Assembly (NCBI GenBank): GCA_977017575.1 | Contig: CDRNVI010000069.1 | Coordinates: 1 to 64,000, forward strand | DNA length: 64,000 nt | Source: Paramoeba atlantica | Taxonomy: Eukaryota; Discosea | Direction: 5' to 3' | Shown: in pieces, positions 10,201 to 19,741 of the stretch | Position numbering within the stretch: position 1 is the first letter of the stretch | Layout of the letters: each line of letters begins with the position of its first letter | The notes under the pieces: generated by a model | Seen by the model: the letters and a program-made list of their open reading frames with translations, nothing else | Database searches by the model: none | What the model was told of the DNA's origin: nothing | Program-made: the position numbers and the translations under genes

Positions 10201-13200
10201 GGCTTGTTGGTACCGGGAGCAGATCTCCCCGCAGAGCCAGTCAAAGGCTTTTTGGTCCAGACGATATTCTTTAATGACTCGACGGGAGTTTAAGTAGCCG
10301 TACAGTGCCATACGGAAGGTACACAGCGCGGTATCCAGCCGTAGTCGGGTCCATTTGTTGTGTCGGCCTCGGTTTCGGGTCGGAAGAAACCTTTCTACGG
10401 TATTCAGCACCTCCCCGATGGCTTGAATCACGTGCAGCGGATTCAGCGCGCTTCGCTGGCTGGGACGTTTTCCAACATCAAATCGTTCCTGCGCGAGCTG
10501 GATGAGTCGAGGAAAGTGTACCGCGAGACCAAAGTTCTCTTTTCGAGTGTTACGAAAGAGTGCGCGGAAGGATTCGCGTTGCTGCTTCACGGAGTCGTAC
10601 TCGGTCATCAGGGTGCGGTACTCCGCTGGGTTGTCTCGGAAATACTTGCGTACCCCGGGGGAGAGGTACTCGCCACCAAACCGTGGCAGCACAGTTCCGT
10701 CGTCTGCAATTTCGTAACGGTACACCTCCGCAAAACGAGCGTTTCCCCAGGTTAAAAACGGAAGATCCTGTTTCACCTCTACCTTGGGCCCATCCAAGCC
10801 ATCCTCCCCGTAGGTAAACTGCAGCACGCGGTTTGCGGCGTTTCGTACGGTGCCATCATACCCGACGGTAAGATCCTCACACATTTTTATAATCCGTCTC
10901 TGAATGTAGCCCGTGTCGGCGGTCTTACATGCGGTATCAATCAACCCCTCCCGTCCTGCCATAGCGTGGAAGAAGAAATCTGGGGCTGTAAGACCTCGGA
11001 TGTAGCTGTTTTTAATGTACCCTTTACTCTGGGGTCCGTAGTCATCACGTACAAAGTGGGGAAGCGTTCGACGACGAAACCCAAACTGGATGCGTTTGCC
11101 CTCACAATTTTGTTGCCCGACAATGGCGCCGATTTGGGAAATGTTCATTTCGTTTCCTTTACTGCCGGCCTTGTACATGCACTTGAAGCCGTTGTTGTCG
11201 CGATAGCCGTCGACAATCTTCTTACCCGCCTCGGTGCGACATTGACTTAGTACCGTGTTCACTTCCGTTTCAAACGCCTCAAGAAGCGTTTTGCCTCGCT
11301 TATCCGAAAAAGTATTATCCAGGGCGTTCTGGCAAATCTTTCTCACTTTTCCCTCCGTTTCGCGGAGTAAGTGGTCCACGTCACGCACACTTGCCTCCGT
11401 TGGGACGGAATCTTTAATCCCGACGCTAAAACTGTGATGAATGAGAAAATATGCCGTGATACGTTGTACAGCATTCATAAAGTCCTTACACGCGTCCGTG
11501 CCCTCGAGATTGACAATCACGTGAATCAGCGAGTTGAGCAGATTTCCCACAATCTTTTTTACCACAACCCCATGCAAAAGCTCCCCATGACGAATCAACA
11601 CCGAGAGATCACGAGGGGCCATCAGCGCTCCGTGTGCCGTTGTATCGGGGACATCATTTCCATCCTTCTCATGGGTTTCCAGCGACACCTTCGGCAAGGC
11701 CATTGTGAACGCCTGCTTGCCTGTCCACAACGGTTTAGGCTTTACAATCGCGGGACACACCAGCGAGCTCCACCCCTCCACCCACATACACATACTTTGG
11801 AACGTAAATTTATCCAGAAACGTGTTTCGTCGGGTTAACAAATACACCCCCGCGAGACTATCCTGCACGATCCCCATCACCGGGTACGCCTTCCCTGGAC
11901 TAATAAAATTCCGCGGCACCATCATAAACTCCATCAACTCCCCTTTCGTCAGCAAACTCTGCGGGAGATGCAAATTCATCTCATCCCCATCAAAATCCGC
12001 ATTATACGGCGTCGTGGTGGACAAATTCAACCGAAACGTGTTAAACGGCAACACCCGGGCCCTATGCCCCATCATCGACATCCGATGCAGCGTGGGCTGC
12101 CGATTAAACAACACCACATCCCCATCCCGCATATGCCGCTCCACAATCGACCCCACCGTCAGCACCACCTTGTTCAACCTCTCCGGGTTCATCTCCTTCA
12201 ACCCCAGCCGCTCCCCATTCGCTTGCAACACAAAATTCGCCCCGGGGTAGCGATGAGGGCCTCTTCGTACCAGCTCCGTAAGCCCCTCCCGGTTGTACCC
12301 CGTCACCCTCTCCGGGAAGCTCACGGTCATGGCCACACTCCGGGGGACCCCCACCTCATCGACCTCCACGTTCGGGTCTCCCGTAATCACCGTTCGCGCA
12401 CAGAACTCCACACGCTTTCCCATTAGGTGTTGCCGCACTCTGCCGTACTTCCCTTTGAGTCGCTCTGCTACGGACTTCAGCGCTCGGCCCTGGCGACTGG
12501 TGACTTTTTGTTTACGAAAGAGTGTCGTTGTGTTGTTGACATAACAGGAGAGATTCAACTGGAGAGCGGCTCGTGTGGCCGCGATCTCGTGCTGCAGCCC
12601 GGACTCGAGTTTGTGAGATAAGTCTTTGTTGAGTCGGATAATGGCTAAGAGGATATGGGTGAGATCATCCTCGGAGGGGAGAGCGGCGGTTGCGCTGTTG
12701 AAGGCGACGGAGGGACGGAGGTGGAGAGGGGGGACGGGGAAGATTTCGAGGAGGAGGTCACAGGGGTGGGAGGTTGAGGTTGGGGCATGTTGTGGGTTTG
12801 GTTTTTGTGGTTTCGTGTTTTGTGTTTTCGTATGGCTCTGTTCCTCCCGGAGATTACGGAAACGGGAGGGGGAGAAACCGAGAAAGGCCCAATGGGCGGG
12901 GTTGACTTTTTCGAAGAGACGAAGGACGTCATGGGCGGTCCATTGGGTGATCTCGGTGGAGGTGCCGTGTTCGGTGAGGAGATCAAACAGGAGAGTGCCT
13001 TCGGTACGACGAAGACGGGGTTGTTTCATGTTACAGCCCAGGGGGTGGTCGTTGTCTTCGTTGTCGTCGTTTTCGTTTTCGTGGTGGGGGTCTGTGGTGT
13101 AAGGGCGCGTAGATTTTGTGGTTTGACATGTGGTGCGACAAATTTGGGATAACGCTCGAAGACGGAAACGGGTGATGGAGATGGCATTGGCGCTGGGGTA

Positions 13201-13593
13201 GTCGGGATGGGTGGTGTCGATTAAACTTTGTCCACAACTTTTGCATATGGTTTTTAAGAGTAAAGTAACGACACGGAAGTAGCACAGGTTGAACATGGGC
13301 TCCGCAAGTTCAATGTGACCGAAATGGCCGGGGCACATGGGGTATTTCTGCGTGCACGTCTCACAAATGACAAAAGGGCTAAAACTCCCAAGCCGAGGGT
13401 CACTGGTGCCATTTAACAGCGGAATACCGTTTTTTACGGGAATCGTCTCACACACACCTCTGCGAATCGCGTCTTTGTTTTGCGTAACACTGAAAGTTTG
13501 CATCGTGGCCTTGTCCATGGCACATAACTCGATCGAGCGTACCTTTTTGAGCTCACGGTCCAGCGGAGGAAGATAATAATTCGCGCCCGCCAT
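7294..13593 (-). CDS. RPB1: RNA polymerase II largest subunit RPB1 with a heptad-free C-terminal tail
   Basis: The 2099-residue protein carries the RPB1 core. There is an N-terminal zinc site (CETCTQKYPMCPGHFGHIEL, about 76-95), the switch and lid region (MGKRVEFCARTVITGDPN), the catalytic metal loop NADFDGDEMN (about 530-540), NRQPTLHRMSMMGHR, the bridge-helix region (GAIAAQSCGEPATQMTLNTFH) and the last conserved motif near LGQPIKGGTGAFDVLL (about 1530-1545). Residues from about 1550 form a Ser/Thr/Pro/Gly-rich tail of roughly 550 residues with no YSPTSPS-like heptads. Kinetoplastid RPB1 proteins are known to lack heptads and to have Ser-rich tails, so this supports the lineage. Acidic or Thr/Pro-rich inserts interrupt the N-terminal third (NENDDNEDND near residue 170). 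The ATG precedes MAGANYYLPPLDRELKKVRS; I see no strong splice acceptor close by. Confidence 0.95.
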   Translation of the reverse strand: MAGANYYLPPLDRELKKVRSIELCAMDKATMQTFSVTQNKDAIRRGVCETIPVKNGIPLLNGTSDPRLGSFSPFVICETCTQKYPMCPGHFGHIELAEPMFNLCYFRVVTLLLKTICKSCGQSLIDTTHPDYPSANAISITRFRLRALSQICRTTCQTTKSTRPYTTDPHHENENDDNEDNDHPLGCNMKQPRLRRTEGTLLFDLLTEHGTSTEITQWTAHDVLRLFEKVNPAHWAFLGFSPSRFRNLREEQSHTKTQNTKPQKPNPQHAPTSTSHPCDLLLEIFPVPPLHLRPSVAFNSATAALPSEDDLTHILLAIIRLNKDLSHKLESGLQHEIAATRAALQLNLSCYVNNTTTLFRKQKVTSRQGRALKSVAERLKGKYGRVRQHLMGKRVEFCARTVITGDPNVEVDEVGVPRSVAMTVSFPERVTGYNREGLTELVRRGPHRYPGANFVLQANGERLGLKEMNPERLNKVVLTVGSIVERHMRDGDVVLFNRQPTLHRMSMMGHRARVLPFNTFRLNLSTTTPYNADFDGDEMNLHLPQSLLTKGELMEFMMVPRNFISPGKAYPVMGIVQDSLAGVYLLTRRNTFLDKFTFQSMCMWVEGWSSLVCPAIVKPKPLWTGKQAFTMALPKVSLETHEKDGNDVPDTTAHGALMAPRDLSVLIRHGELLHGVVVKKIVGNLLNSLIHVIVNLEGTDACKDFMNAVQRITAYFLIHHSFSVGIKDSVPTEASVRDVDHLLRETEGKVRKICQNALDNTFSDKRGKTLLEAFETEVNTVLSQCRTEAGKKIVDGYRDNNGFKCMYKAGSKGNEMNISQIGAIVGQQNCEGKRIQFGFRRRTLPHFVRDDYGPQSKGYIKNSYIRGLTAPDFFFHAMAGREGLIDTACKTADTGYIQRRIIKMCEDLTVGYDGTVRNAANRVLQFTYGEDGLDGPKVEVKQDLPFLTWGNARFAEVYRYEIADDGTVLPRFGGEYLSPGVRKYFRDNPAEYRTLMTEYDSVKQQRESFRALFRNTRKENFGLAVHFPRLIQLAQERFDVGKRPSQRSALNPLHVIQAIGEVLNTVERFLPTRNRGRHNKWTRLRLDTALCTFRMALYGYLNSRRVIKEYRLDQKAFDWLCGEICSRYQQALVHPGEMVGAIAAQSCGEPATQMTLNTFHFAGVASKNVTLGVPRLKELINCTRNPKVSNMSIFLTPEFAGTKEGALHALSQIEHKTLYDLVQTVEIHYDPDPAETVVEADHDFVARWWDLEFHPPERQAEMVRIREHASRFVMRLLLDPTTMHLMRLSPEEMGEALRAVEDKWHYEASDPNAAVPVLRIRLEDESDLHKQAEQAYEAGEPFHVQDTVELYRKTFPELLRRVRLSGVPGVTKSFITEREKYFVLDPHSGEYVEKKEFFVETEGSNLLQVLGLPIVDATRTLTNHITEVFQVLGIEAVMQVLCKEMLAVYEKYGVDVNHRHFLMLAEIMTGRGHLTPLTRQGMAKTDSGPLMRATYEQQLEVLMEGAAHGEVDEIAGVSSNIMLGQPIKGGTGAFDVLLHEGVIQSGTTQEQAVRARGVEGVYHSPGAYSGFTSTAREGSSASGGVSHPTPFLDQPIARGMPPGSASEWGMGDAAGNTRQASQSLRSGSSQSAMGHGHSSVLSLPVPGLVSPALSAGGFGLVSPALSSGLVSSTGSSATPMAQTSAYGLNLGYGAAGSRAGSVGLMSETGVENFPPPPSGVSSGEGDTRSVSSVPSSSYVPPMLSSTGANSSVASSPMPTATARGVMPIPGVFQRAEKGDKRTAPVPSVWATPTGPVPSPSSSKISSEREESLEGSTGFTTLSTHSSAFRDASGLRSSVSNLRSSSHATDSSSSSAPRAAAGMELRTYQPSSGISDSSRNSPSTDRFSETAPFFGAPDSPRSHGDSKNPEPSFLSFSRTEEGDETGDNKKGTSLSNLQSITDGVEGVLSMLYTPTTTEGETTGLPSSSHGLSPLYDPFQSLQQKATRETGTQPSTSFSHLPSDTELTPSVVERVEEGETERSPSLGLSSTRATSSYAPYEPYEANRVVEAYEGRGAEEKETKNSNHAGGKGKKKYTRVKVVESSISREGSKSARSREWGE

Positions 13594-13863
13594 TGGGAAA
13601 GGTGAAACGTTTTAAAAGAAAGATATTTAAAAAAAAGAGACGTGTATTTTGGTTTTTGGGAAAAAAATTACCGTCTTTCACAACGCGGCTCATTCTTCTG
13701 TAGTTTTGGTTCTAAATTCTACACTGTATTTCACTGACGTATGTTTTAGGTTCTAAATTCTACACTGTATTTCACAGATATTAGTTCTAAGTACAATGGA
13801 CATGAGAAACGAGCTCTACTGTAAGTCTACTCTCCCATACCGATACTTCGAATTTTACTCAGC

Positions 13864-14316
13864 TTAATATCCTAGTATTTGCTCGCGCATACGCTTTCCC
13901 TTTTCTTCATATACCTTCTTTCTATGTAGAGGAAGCTCACGCCACATCAATCCCGCCTTCTTACCCATCTGTTTAGTACTCATGCTTCGTTTCTGAAGCT
14001 CTGGTCGTACCTCCTTAAAAAACATCAAATAGGGGTTACACTTGGCAAATTGAGAAAGACGTTTCTTTTGTACCTTTGGATCGACGTGTACCTTTAGTTT
14101 ATCCACTTTAGGAAGATGAGCTGCGTTGTACTCAGCGGCTTTTTTCACATACTCCTCACGACATGCCTTTGGCAAGCCTCTGTACATGACTCCCAGTGCT
14201 TTGGCTATTTCGGCTACAGTATAATTTGGGTTTTCCTTCCGTACAATGGCCCGATTATCCTTCAGAAACGCGAAGAAAGCAGAAAGTCTTTGAAGGGTTA
14301 CGCTGCGACACAACAT
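13864..14316 (-). CDS. Small protein with two HMG boxes
   Basis: I start at the ATG of MLCRSVTLQRLSAFF, giving 150 residues; the frame upstream has no other ATG. Two HMG-box-like modules follow each other: one about residues 9-65 (LSAFFAFLKDNR, then WR-type helix MYRGLPKACREEYVKKA) and one about 85-145 (NPYLMFFKEVRPEL, then LMWRELPLHRKKVYEEK). HMG boxes bend DNA without strong sequence preference; such proteins serve in chromatin or, in kinetoplastids, in mitochondrial DNA. The location cannot be told from this sequence. A pyrimidine tract ending in AAG lies about 47 nt upstream, a plausible trans-splice acceptor. Confidence 0.8.
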   Translation of the reverse strand: MLCRSVTLQRLSAFFAFLKDNRAIVRKENPNYTVAEIAKALGVMYRGLPKACREEYVKKAAEYNAAHLPKVDKLKVHVDPKVQKKRLSQFAKCNPYLMFFKEVRPELQKRSMSTKQMGKKAGLMWRELPLHRKKVYEEKGKRMREQILGY

Positions 14317-14634
14317 AAACAGGACGAAAAGAGAAAAAAGGTTTCGAATTACTAAACCCAACTTGAAGAAAAAAGACCCAGAATAAGATCCATGATATCA
14401 TCCTAAGAAGCTTTATGATATCACCATAAGAAAGATCTCAGATCAAGAGGTAGACTCTTATCTCGCATTTCACATTTTTGTTTAAAATCGAAATGGTTAT
14501 TGCTTCTTTCGAAGCCTACCCATACCCTCCTTCGTCCTATGGCGCAAACCATTCACAAAAAAATTACGTTTCTTCCCTCGAGAAGGCGATACTCTAAAAA
14601 AAGGGAACCTCTCAGATAACACCCCCCCCCTCAA

Positions 14635-17610
14635 TCATTTTTGATCCAAGACTTGCACCGTCCCCAGCGGAGGGGCCACCTGGAGTACGGGGATGTACTG
14701 CAACACGGTCTGTCCCTCCTCTACGAACGGGAGGAGTCGAAGACAGCCCGCGACCAGAACCGTGCTCCCCTCTGTGAGCCCGGAGTGACTCAGGTACTCG
14801 GAGGCAAACCCCAGGGAGCCGTCCAGGCACAACACGTATAACACCTCATCGGCCTCCTCAAGTGCATCCGAAGAGGGAGAGAGGCAGGGAGAGGAAGGAG
14901 AAGTAAAAGTAGGCAAAGAAGAAGAAAAAGAAGAAGAAGCGTTCCGCAGGCGAATCGAGAAAAACCCTACACGGCTCTCGAAATAGTATCCCATGCCCAG
15001 TGGGGCGACACAGGACGCAATAAACACCGAAAAACTTCCACTCGCGGCGGTAAGATGAATGATGGCACTTTCCGGCACCGAGGGGTGTCGGGGTATCGGG
15101 TAGGGTAACAAGGGACGACAAAACGGGTGGGGTAACACCTCCACCTCAGGCTTGCTCTGTTTTGGTGTCTCCCCGGAGGCGACCTGGCTACGTATCGTAT
15201 CTTCCCCTCCCGTACTTGAGGAAGGGGATGCCCGTAACAGCTCCTCAAAGCTTTTCGGGGCTACGACTACATCTTTGCGTCGTTGCGTCGTGCGGGAGGG
15301 GGAACCCGAAACCTCCCCCTCCATGGGTACATCTCGTTTTTCTGACCCATGTGCCACCCCCCTATGCACGTTCAGCGCATCCTGAAACCGAAAGGATTTC
15401 CCACACACCTCACACGTGTACCGCAGCTCCGAGGCCGGAACCGTCTCTTTTACCCCCTGTCCCTGAGAGGTAAAGATATTAAACGGAACCCCTTGAACGG
15501 TTTTCTCAGAGCTAACCTCGGATAAAAAACCTTCTCCCGGTTTTATCCCCTCCTCAAGAGAAGAAGAAGAAGAAGAAGAAGACGAAGAAAAAGGAGAAGA
15601 ACTCGTAAACAAGTTTGAACTCGAATACGAGGGTGTACTTCCCCCTATCCCACCCCCTTGTGGTACGGTCGTGGACATGGTGGTATGACCACTACTCGGA
15701 CCACCCCCGGGCTGTCCGCTGCCCCCTCCCGCCCCCACGGCCCCCATCTTCGCGAGCTCCCCGGTCGCGGTGACCACGAGCCCGTGCTTCGTGTTCGCGT
15801 GGTGCTGGAGCTGCACGATGGAGCGGAAGGAGCGGCGGCAGAGCGCGCAGACGTGGGCGCGCTCCCCGGTGGTGGGGACGACCGCGAGGGGGTCGGACCC
15901 GAGGGGGTACTCCCGGCTGCCGAGCATCCCGGGCAGCGCGGGGGAGGGGGGAGGGGGGAGGGTGTCGGAGGAGAGGGCGCGCAGGGCGTGGGAGAGGAGG
16001 GAGGGGGAGGGCGGAGAATACGAAGAAGAAGAAAAAGAACCCCCTGCTCCCCTTATTCCTCCATGGTGTTTCGCGGTGTTGGGGGAAGAGGGAGAAAGGA
16101 TAGAGGGAGAAGAAAAAAAAGAAAAGGATCCTCTTGTTCTCCTTGTTCCTCTACCTCTATGTTGTTTCGCGGTGTTGGAGGAAGAGGGAGAAAGGGTAGA
16201 GGGAGAAGAAAAAAAAGAAAAAGATCCTCTTGTTCTCCTTGTTCCTCTACCTCTATGTTGTTTTGTGGTGTTGGGGGAAGAGGGAGAAAGGGTAGAGGGA
16301 GAAGAAAAAAAGGAAAAAGATCCTCTTGTTCTCCTTATTCCTCTACCTCTATGTTGTTTCGCGGTGTTGGAGGAAGAGGGAGAAAGGGTAGAGGGAGAAG
16401 AAAAAAAAGAAAAGGATCCTCTTGTTCTCCTTGTTCCTCTACTTCTATGTTGTTTCGTGGTGTTGGGGGAAGAGGGAGAAAGGGTAGAGGGAGAAGAAAG
16501 AAAAGAAAAAGATCCTCTTGTTCTCCTTATTCCTCTACCTCTATGTTGTTTCGTGGTGTTGGGGGAAGAGGGAGAAAGGGTAGAGGGAGAAGAAAAAAAA
16601 GAAAAGGATCCTCTTGTTCTCCTTGTTCCTCTACCTCTATGTTGTTTTGTGGTGTTGGAGGAAGAGGAAGAAAGGGTAGAGGGAGAAGAAAGAAAAGAAA
16701 AAGATCCTCTTGTTCTCCTTATTCCTCTACCTCTATGTTGTTTCGTGGTGCTGGAGGAATAGGGAGAAAGGGTAGAGGAAGGAGAAAAAGGAGAGGAAAA
16801 GGGAGAAGAAGAGGAGTAGTCGGTTGTTTTCCCTTTTCCTCTACCTCTATGTTGTTTCGTGGTGTTGAGGGAAGGGGTAGAAACGGTAGAGGAAGGAGAA
16901 AAAGGAGAGGAAAAAGGGGAAGAAGGAGAAGAAGGGGAGTAGTGTGTCGTTGTGCTTTTTTCTCTATGTTGTTGTTTCGTCGTGTTGGAGGAAGAGGAAG
17001 AAAATGTACTGTAAAAAACAGTAGAGTATGAAAAAATAGAGGAAGAAGAAAAAATAGAGTACGAAGAAGAAAAAGGAGAGTAGGAAAAGGTGAAAGGAAG
17101 GAGAGCGTGTGGGGGACGTACACGTTGCTGTTGTTGCTGTCGTCCATAGGGACGAGTGTAAGAGGCTTTCGTACAGCCCGTAGGGAGATACCCAAGCCCG
17201 ATCCTCACAAGTTCAAGCCTGGGCGAGGTGGAGGGCAGCAGAGCGTGTAGGGGACGTACACGTTGCTGTTGTTCATAAGGACGAGTGAGAGTTCCTCTGT
17301 ACAGACGACTAGGAGTCTTAATATGGGAGTCGTCCAAAAGGGGAATTCCCCTATGAGGAGAGTCCATACTTTGGCGCGCCCCGTTAAGATCGGGGAGTAC
17401 GCGTTGTTGTCTTTCATAGGGACGAGTGTACGAGGTAGGGGGAAGGAGAGTGTGTAGGGGGAGCACCTGTTGTCGTTGTTGTCCATAATAACGAAGGGGA
17501 TCGTGTGAGAGTCGTCCACAGGTGTGGGGAGAGAGGAGGACAGAGGGGGTGGAAAGAGGGGGGAGAGCAGAGGGGAGAGGGAAGGAGAGGTGGGGGAAGG
17601 GGGGAGGCAT
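14635..17610 (-). CDS. KREPA-like RNA-editing complex protein (two C2H2 fingers plus OB fold)
   Basis: From the ATG at 17610 the product has 991 residues. Residues 1-560 are low-complexity, including seven or more 32-residue repeats rich in Ser, Arg and Thr (KQHRGRGTRRTRGSFSFFSS). C2H2 finger 1 lies near residue 585 (CALCRRSF, then H and H) and finger 2 near 730 (CEVCGKSF, then HRGVAHG). The C-terminal 150 residues form an SSB/OB-like fold with VLVAGCLRLLPF and YIPVLQVAPPLGTVQVL. Two fingers plus a C-terminal OB fold is the layout of KREPA1-3, the interaction proteins of the mitochondrial U-insertion/deletion editosome. Known KREPAs are shorter, so the long repeat region is unusual. A pyrimidine tract ends in CAG 3 nt before the ATG. 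Another two-finger protein cannot be wholly excluded, but the OB tail argues for KREPA. Confidence 0.75.
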   Translation of the reverse strand: MPPPFPHLSFPLPSALPPLSTPSVLLSPHTCGRLSHDPLRYYGQQRQQVLPLHTLLPPTSYTRPYERQQRVLPDLNGARQSMDSPHRGIPLLDDSHIKTPSRLYRGTLTRPYEQQQRVRPLHALLPSTSPRLELVRIGLGYLPTGCTKASYTRPYGRQQQQQRVRPPHALLPFTFSYSPFSSSYSIFSSSSIFSYSTVFYSTFSSSSSNTTKQQHREKSTTTHYSPSSPSSPFSSPFSPSSTVSTPSLNTTKQHRGRGKGKTTDYSSSSPFSSPFSPSSTLSPYSSSTTKQHRGRGIRRTRGSFSFLSSPSTLSSSSSNTTKQHRGRGTRRTRGSFSFFSSPSTLSPSSPNTTKQHRGRGIRRTRGSFSFLSSPSTLSPSSPNTTKQHRSRGTRRTRGSFSFFSSPSTLSPSSSNTAKQHRGRGIRRTRGSFSFFSSPSTLSPSSPNTTKQHRGRGTRRTRGSFSFFSSPSTLSPSSSNTAKQHRGRGTRRTRGSFSFFSSPSILSPSSPNTAKHHGGIRGAGGSFSSSSYSPPSPSLLSHALRALSSDTLPPPPSPALPGMLGSREYPLGSDPLAVVPTTGERAHVCALCRRSFRSIVQLQHHANTKHGLVVTATGELAKMGAVGAGGGSGQPGGGPSSGHTTMSTTVPQGGGIGGSTPSYSSSNLFTSSSPFSSSSSSSSSSLEEGIKPGEGFLSEVSSEKTVQGVPFNIFTSQGQGVKETVPASELRYTCEVCGKSFRFQDALNVHRGVAHGSEKRDVPMEGEVSGSPSRTTQRRKDVVVAPKSFEELLRASPSSSTGGEDTIRSQVASGETPKQSKPEVEVLPHPFCRPLLPYPIPRHPSVPESAIIHLTAASGSFSVFIASCVAPLGMGYYFESRVGFFSIRLRNASSSFSSSLPTFTSPSSPCLSPSSDALEEADEVLYVLCLDGSLGFASEYLSHSGLTEGSTVLVAGCLRLLPFVEEGQTVLQYIPVLQVAPPLGTVQVLDQK
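16030..16760. repeat. 96-bp tandem repeat inside the KREPA-like gene
   Basis: A purine-rich unit of 96 bp (32 codons) recurs about seven times; the GATCCTCTTGTTCT landmark falls at 16127 and 16223 and then at similar spacing. Because the period is a multiple of three the reading frame is kept. The antisense strand is also open through the array, which I regard as a by-product of the composition. Confidence 0.85.
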
Positions 17611-17876
17611 CGGCTGGGGGTGGGTGGGCAAAAAAGGGGGGGGGATGAAGTGGGTGAAGAGGAGAGGAGGAAAGGAGGGTGCTGCGAAGTTCTTAGTTTG
17701 GAGAGGAAAGGGAGGGACAGATGGGTGGGAAGGTTAAAAAGAGGGGCATGTGGGCCTTTTGGGGCATGAGTGTAGAGGTTGAAAATAAAGAATAAGTGAG
17801 GTAATGTGCAATGGGAATTGAAAAGGAACGTAATGAAATGTGATGTGGCATGAGAATCAATCACGCAAAGAATGTA

Positions 17877-18491
17877 AACCGGGGGACGGAATAATATTAA
17901 GTTGTTGAAACTTAATAATAACTTGACAACTTAATAGTAACCTGTCAAACTTAATAATAACTTGTCAACGTTTTGAAACTTAATATTAACTTGTCGGAGG
18001 GTTATTATTAAGTTTTTGATGACTTTTAAGGTGACGCGTATCACTTGATAGTGTGTAGGCAGTCGCTGGAGTTTGCTAGCTGTAGCTTGCAGTAAGTGGC
18101 AATCGATGAGAGCCTCTGGCTGTCACTGGGGGTCAGAACTATTAGAAACCGATGTCGCTTCTTTCGCTCTACCGTATCTAGCATAGCATTAGCAAAATTG
18201 CTTACGCATGAACGGTTAACCGTTTTGCTTCATAGCACTACATGCGCACCGTTTTTCCTTTTGGCCAAAATCTGCCCTATACATTCAATAAAACTACAAA
18301 TTCTGGGCCAGAACATCTCATTGCTCCGTGGAAAAACACAAACTTAATAATAACTTGACAACTTAATAATAACTTGTCCAGCTTAATGATAAGCTGTCTA
18401 GCTTAATAATAACTTGTCTAACTTAATAATAAACCGCAACTTAAAAATAAACCGCAACTTAATAATAAACCGCATCTTAATAATCCCCCGG
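17877..18491. mobile_element. MITE with internal AACTTAATAATA-type satellite
   Basis: Both ends carry the inverted CCGGGGG motif with TA flanks (17875-17876 and 18492-18493). The subterminal parts are many copies of a short unit close to ACTTAATAATAACTTGTC, in both orientations, and the middle 18020-18330 is unique sequence without a gene. This fills most of the gap between the KREPA-like gene and the next LRR gene. Confidence 0.55.
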
Positions 18492-19127
18492 TATACTGAA
18501 ACCCCTCGGGCACAAAAAACGTCCGATGCAGTAGACAAAAAACTTGTTCACACAGGCTGTGTGAACACAGAAGTGCAAAGTCGGATATTAGGGATTACAA
18601 AAATTCAGGGGCTGCGGATAAAGCCTCGATGAATTGAACCTCTCGAAACCTCGAAACCACGATATACCCCTTGGTGAAACCTCGAGAAACCTCGTCACCC
18701 GCAGCCCTTCATTTGTATTTTCTCTATACAAAAATTAGTTTCGTCCAAAATTTTGAAATACACCCTTTGTTGAAATACAGTGCGCCCAGATAGCAAAGGT
18801 TTTTTTAGTAGTTACCACCGATTTTGGGTACCTACAAAAAAAAAATTTCCCATTTGGGAAAACCGTTTTTTGGGACTTTACCAACTGGGCGCATTACATA
18901 CTCCCCTCATATCCTAGCGTTGCTCGGTTTTGGCAAAAACCGAAAAAGTAAGAAAAAGGAAGAAAATAAGCGTGCAGTGCTTTTTCCTATTCTTTGAAAA
19001 TCTATTTACACTCGCATTGCTGAACACAAAATCAATGCACTCATGAGTGAAAGAGGTTAAACTGAATCAAATTTAGCATTTTTCATATTTTTTGATATTT
19101 CCGATGAATCCTGGCTCTACTTCGAAG

Positions 19128-19424
19128 TTACTCTCTTCCAATACAATGAATTTGCATTTTCAGCATGACATCCCCGCCGTTCCTCTTCAAACTTCCGTTA
19201 CACTTTTCATCAATTGCTCGAACTAGGTCTGATCTTTTCCCTGGATTGCTCCCCAAAATATTTCCTTCACGCTTCAAACGCTTCTTAGCCGTAGAGTTAG
19301 CACATTCAACAGTGTTAGTATGTTCTATGAGCTCTGCCGGGAACAAGCGGCCCCAAAGCACCATACTTATATTTCTCTGCACCATACTTATATATTTCTG
19401 GGCTACCAGCTTGTGGCTTTTCAT
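19128..19424 (-). pseudogene. Remnant of a Merlin/IS1595-type transposase (C-terminal part)
   Basis: The translated fragment has HTNTVECANS and EKCNGSLKRNGGD, matching HTNTVEGANSMLKR and EKCNGSLRVNGAS of the intact transposase at 25469-26428. The upstream catalytic half is not recognisable, so this is a decayed copy of a plain DNA transposon. At about 19055-19075 the sequence GGTTAAACTGAATCA resembles the terminal region of the related element at 24.8 kb. Confidence 0.75.
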
Positions 19425-19741
19425 CCATTAGGCACATTCCTGCTCGGTCCAAAAGTGCAACTTTGCTTAATGTAAGGTCACCCCGACAAGAAAACCCAGC
19501 ACACCTTTGACAAGGCATAACAAAATCACGAAAAATCCAAAAATCAACCTAGTAGAATAAAAAGAAGATTTTTTGGGGGGTAAAAAATAGGAAAAGAAAT
19601 TAATCAAGAAAAAAGCTAAATTTGCTTCAGTTTCACCGTGAAAGACGTCTTTTCCTGCCAAAAAAAGCATTACCCCAAGTAGGAGAGATTCGGCTACTTT
19701 GGCCCGAGACCGATTCTATTACTGGGGGGTATAAAGTAATA

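Noticed and set aside
15658-17031. 457-codon plus-strand ORF opposite the KREPA-like gene
   Set aside because: It is the antisense of the 96-bp purine-rich repeat array and lacks any domain; the minus strand has clear zinc fingers and an OB fold.
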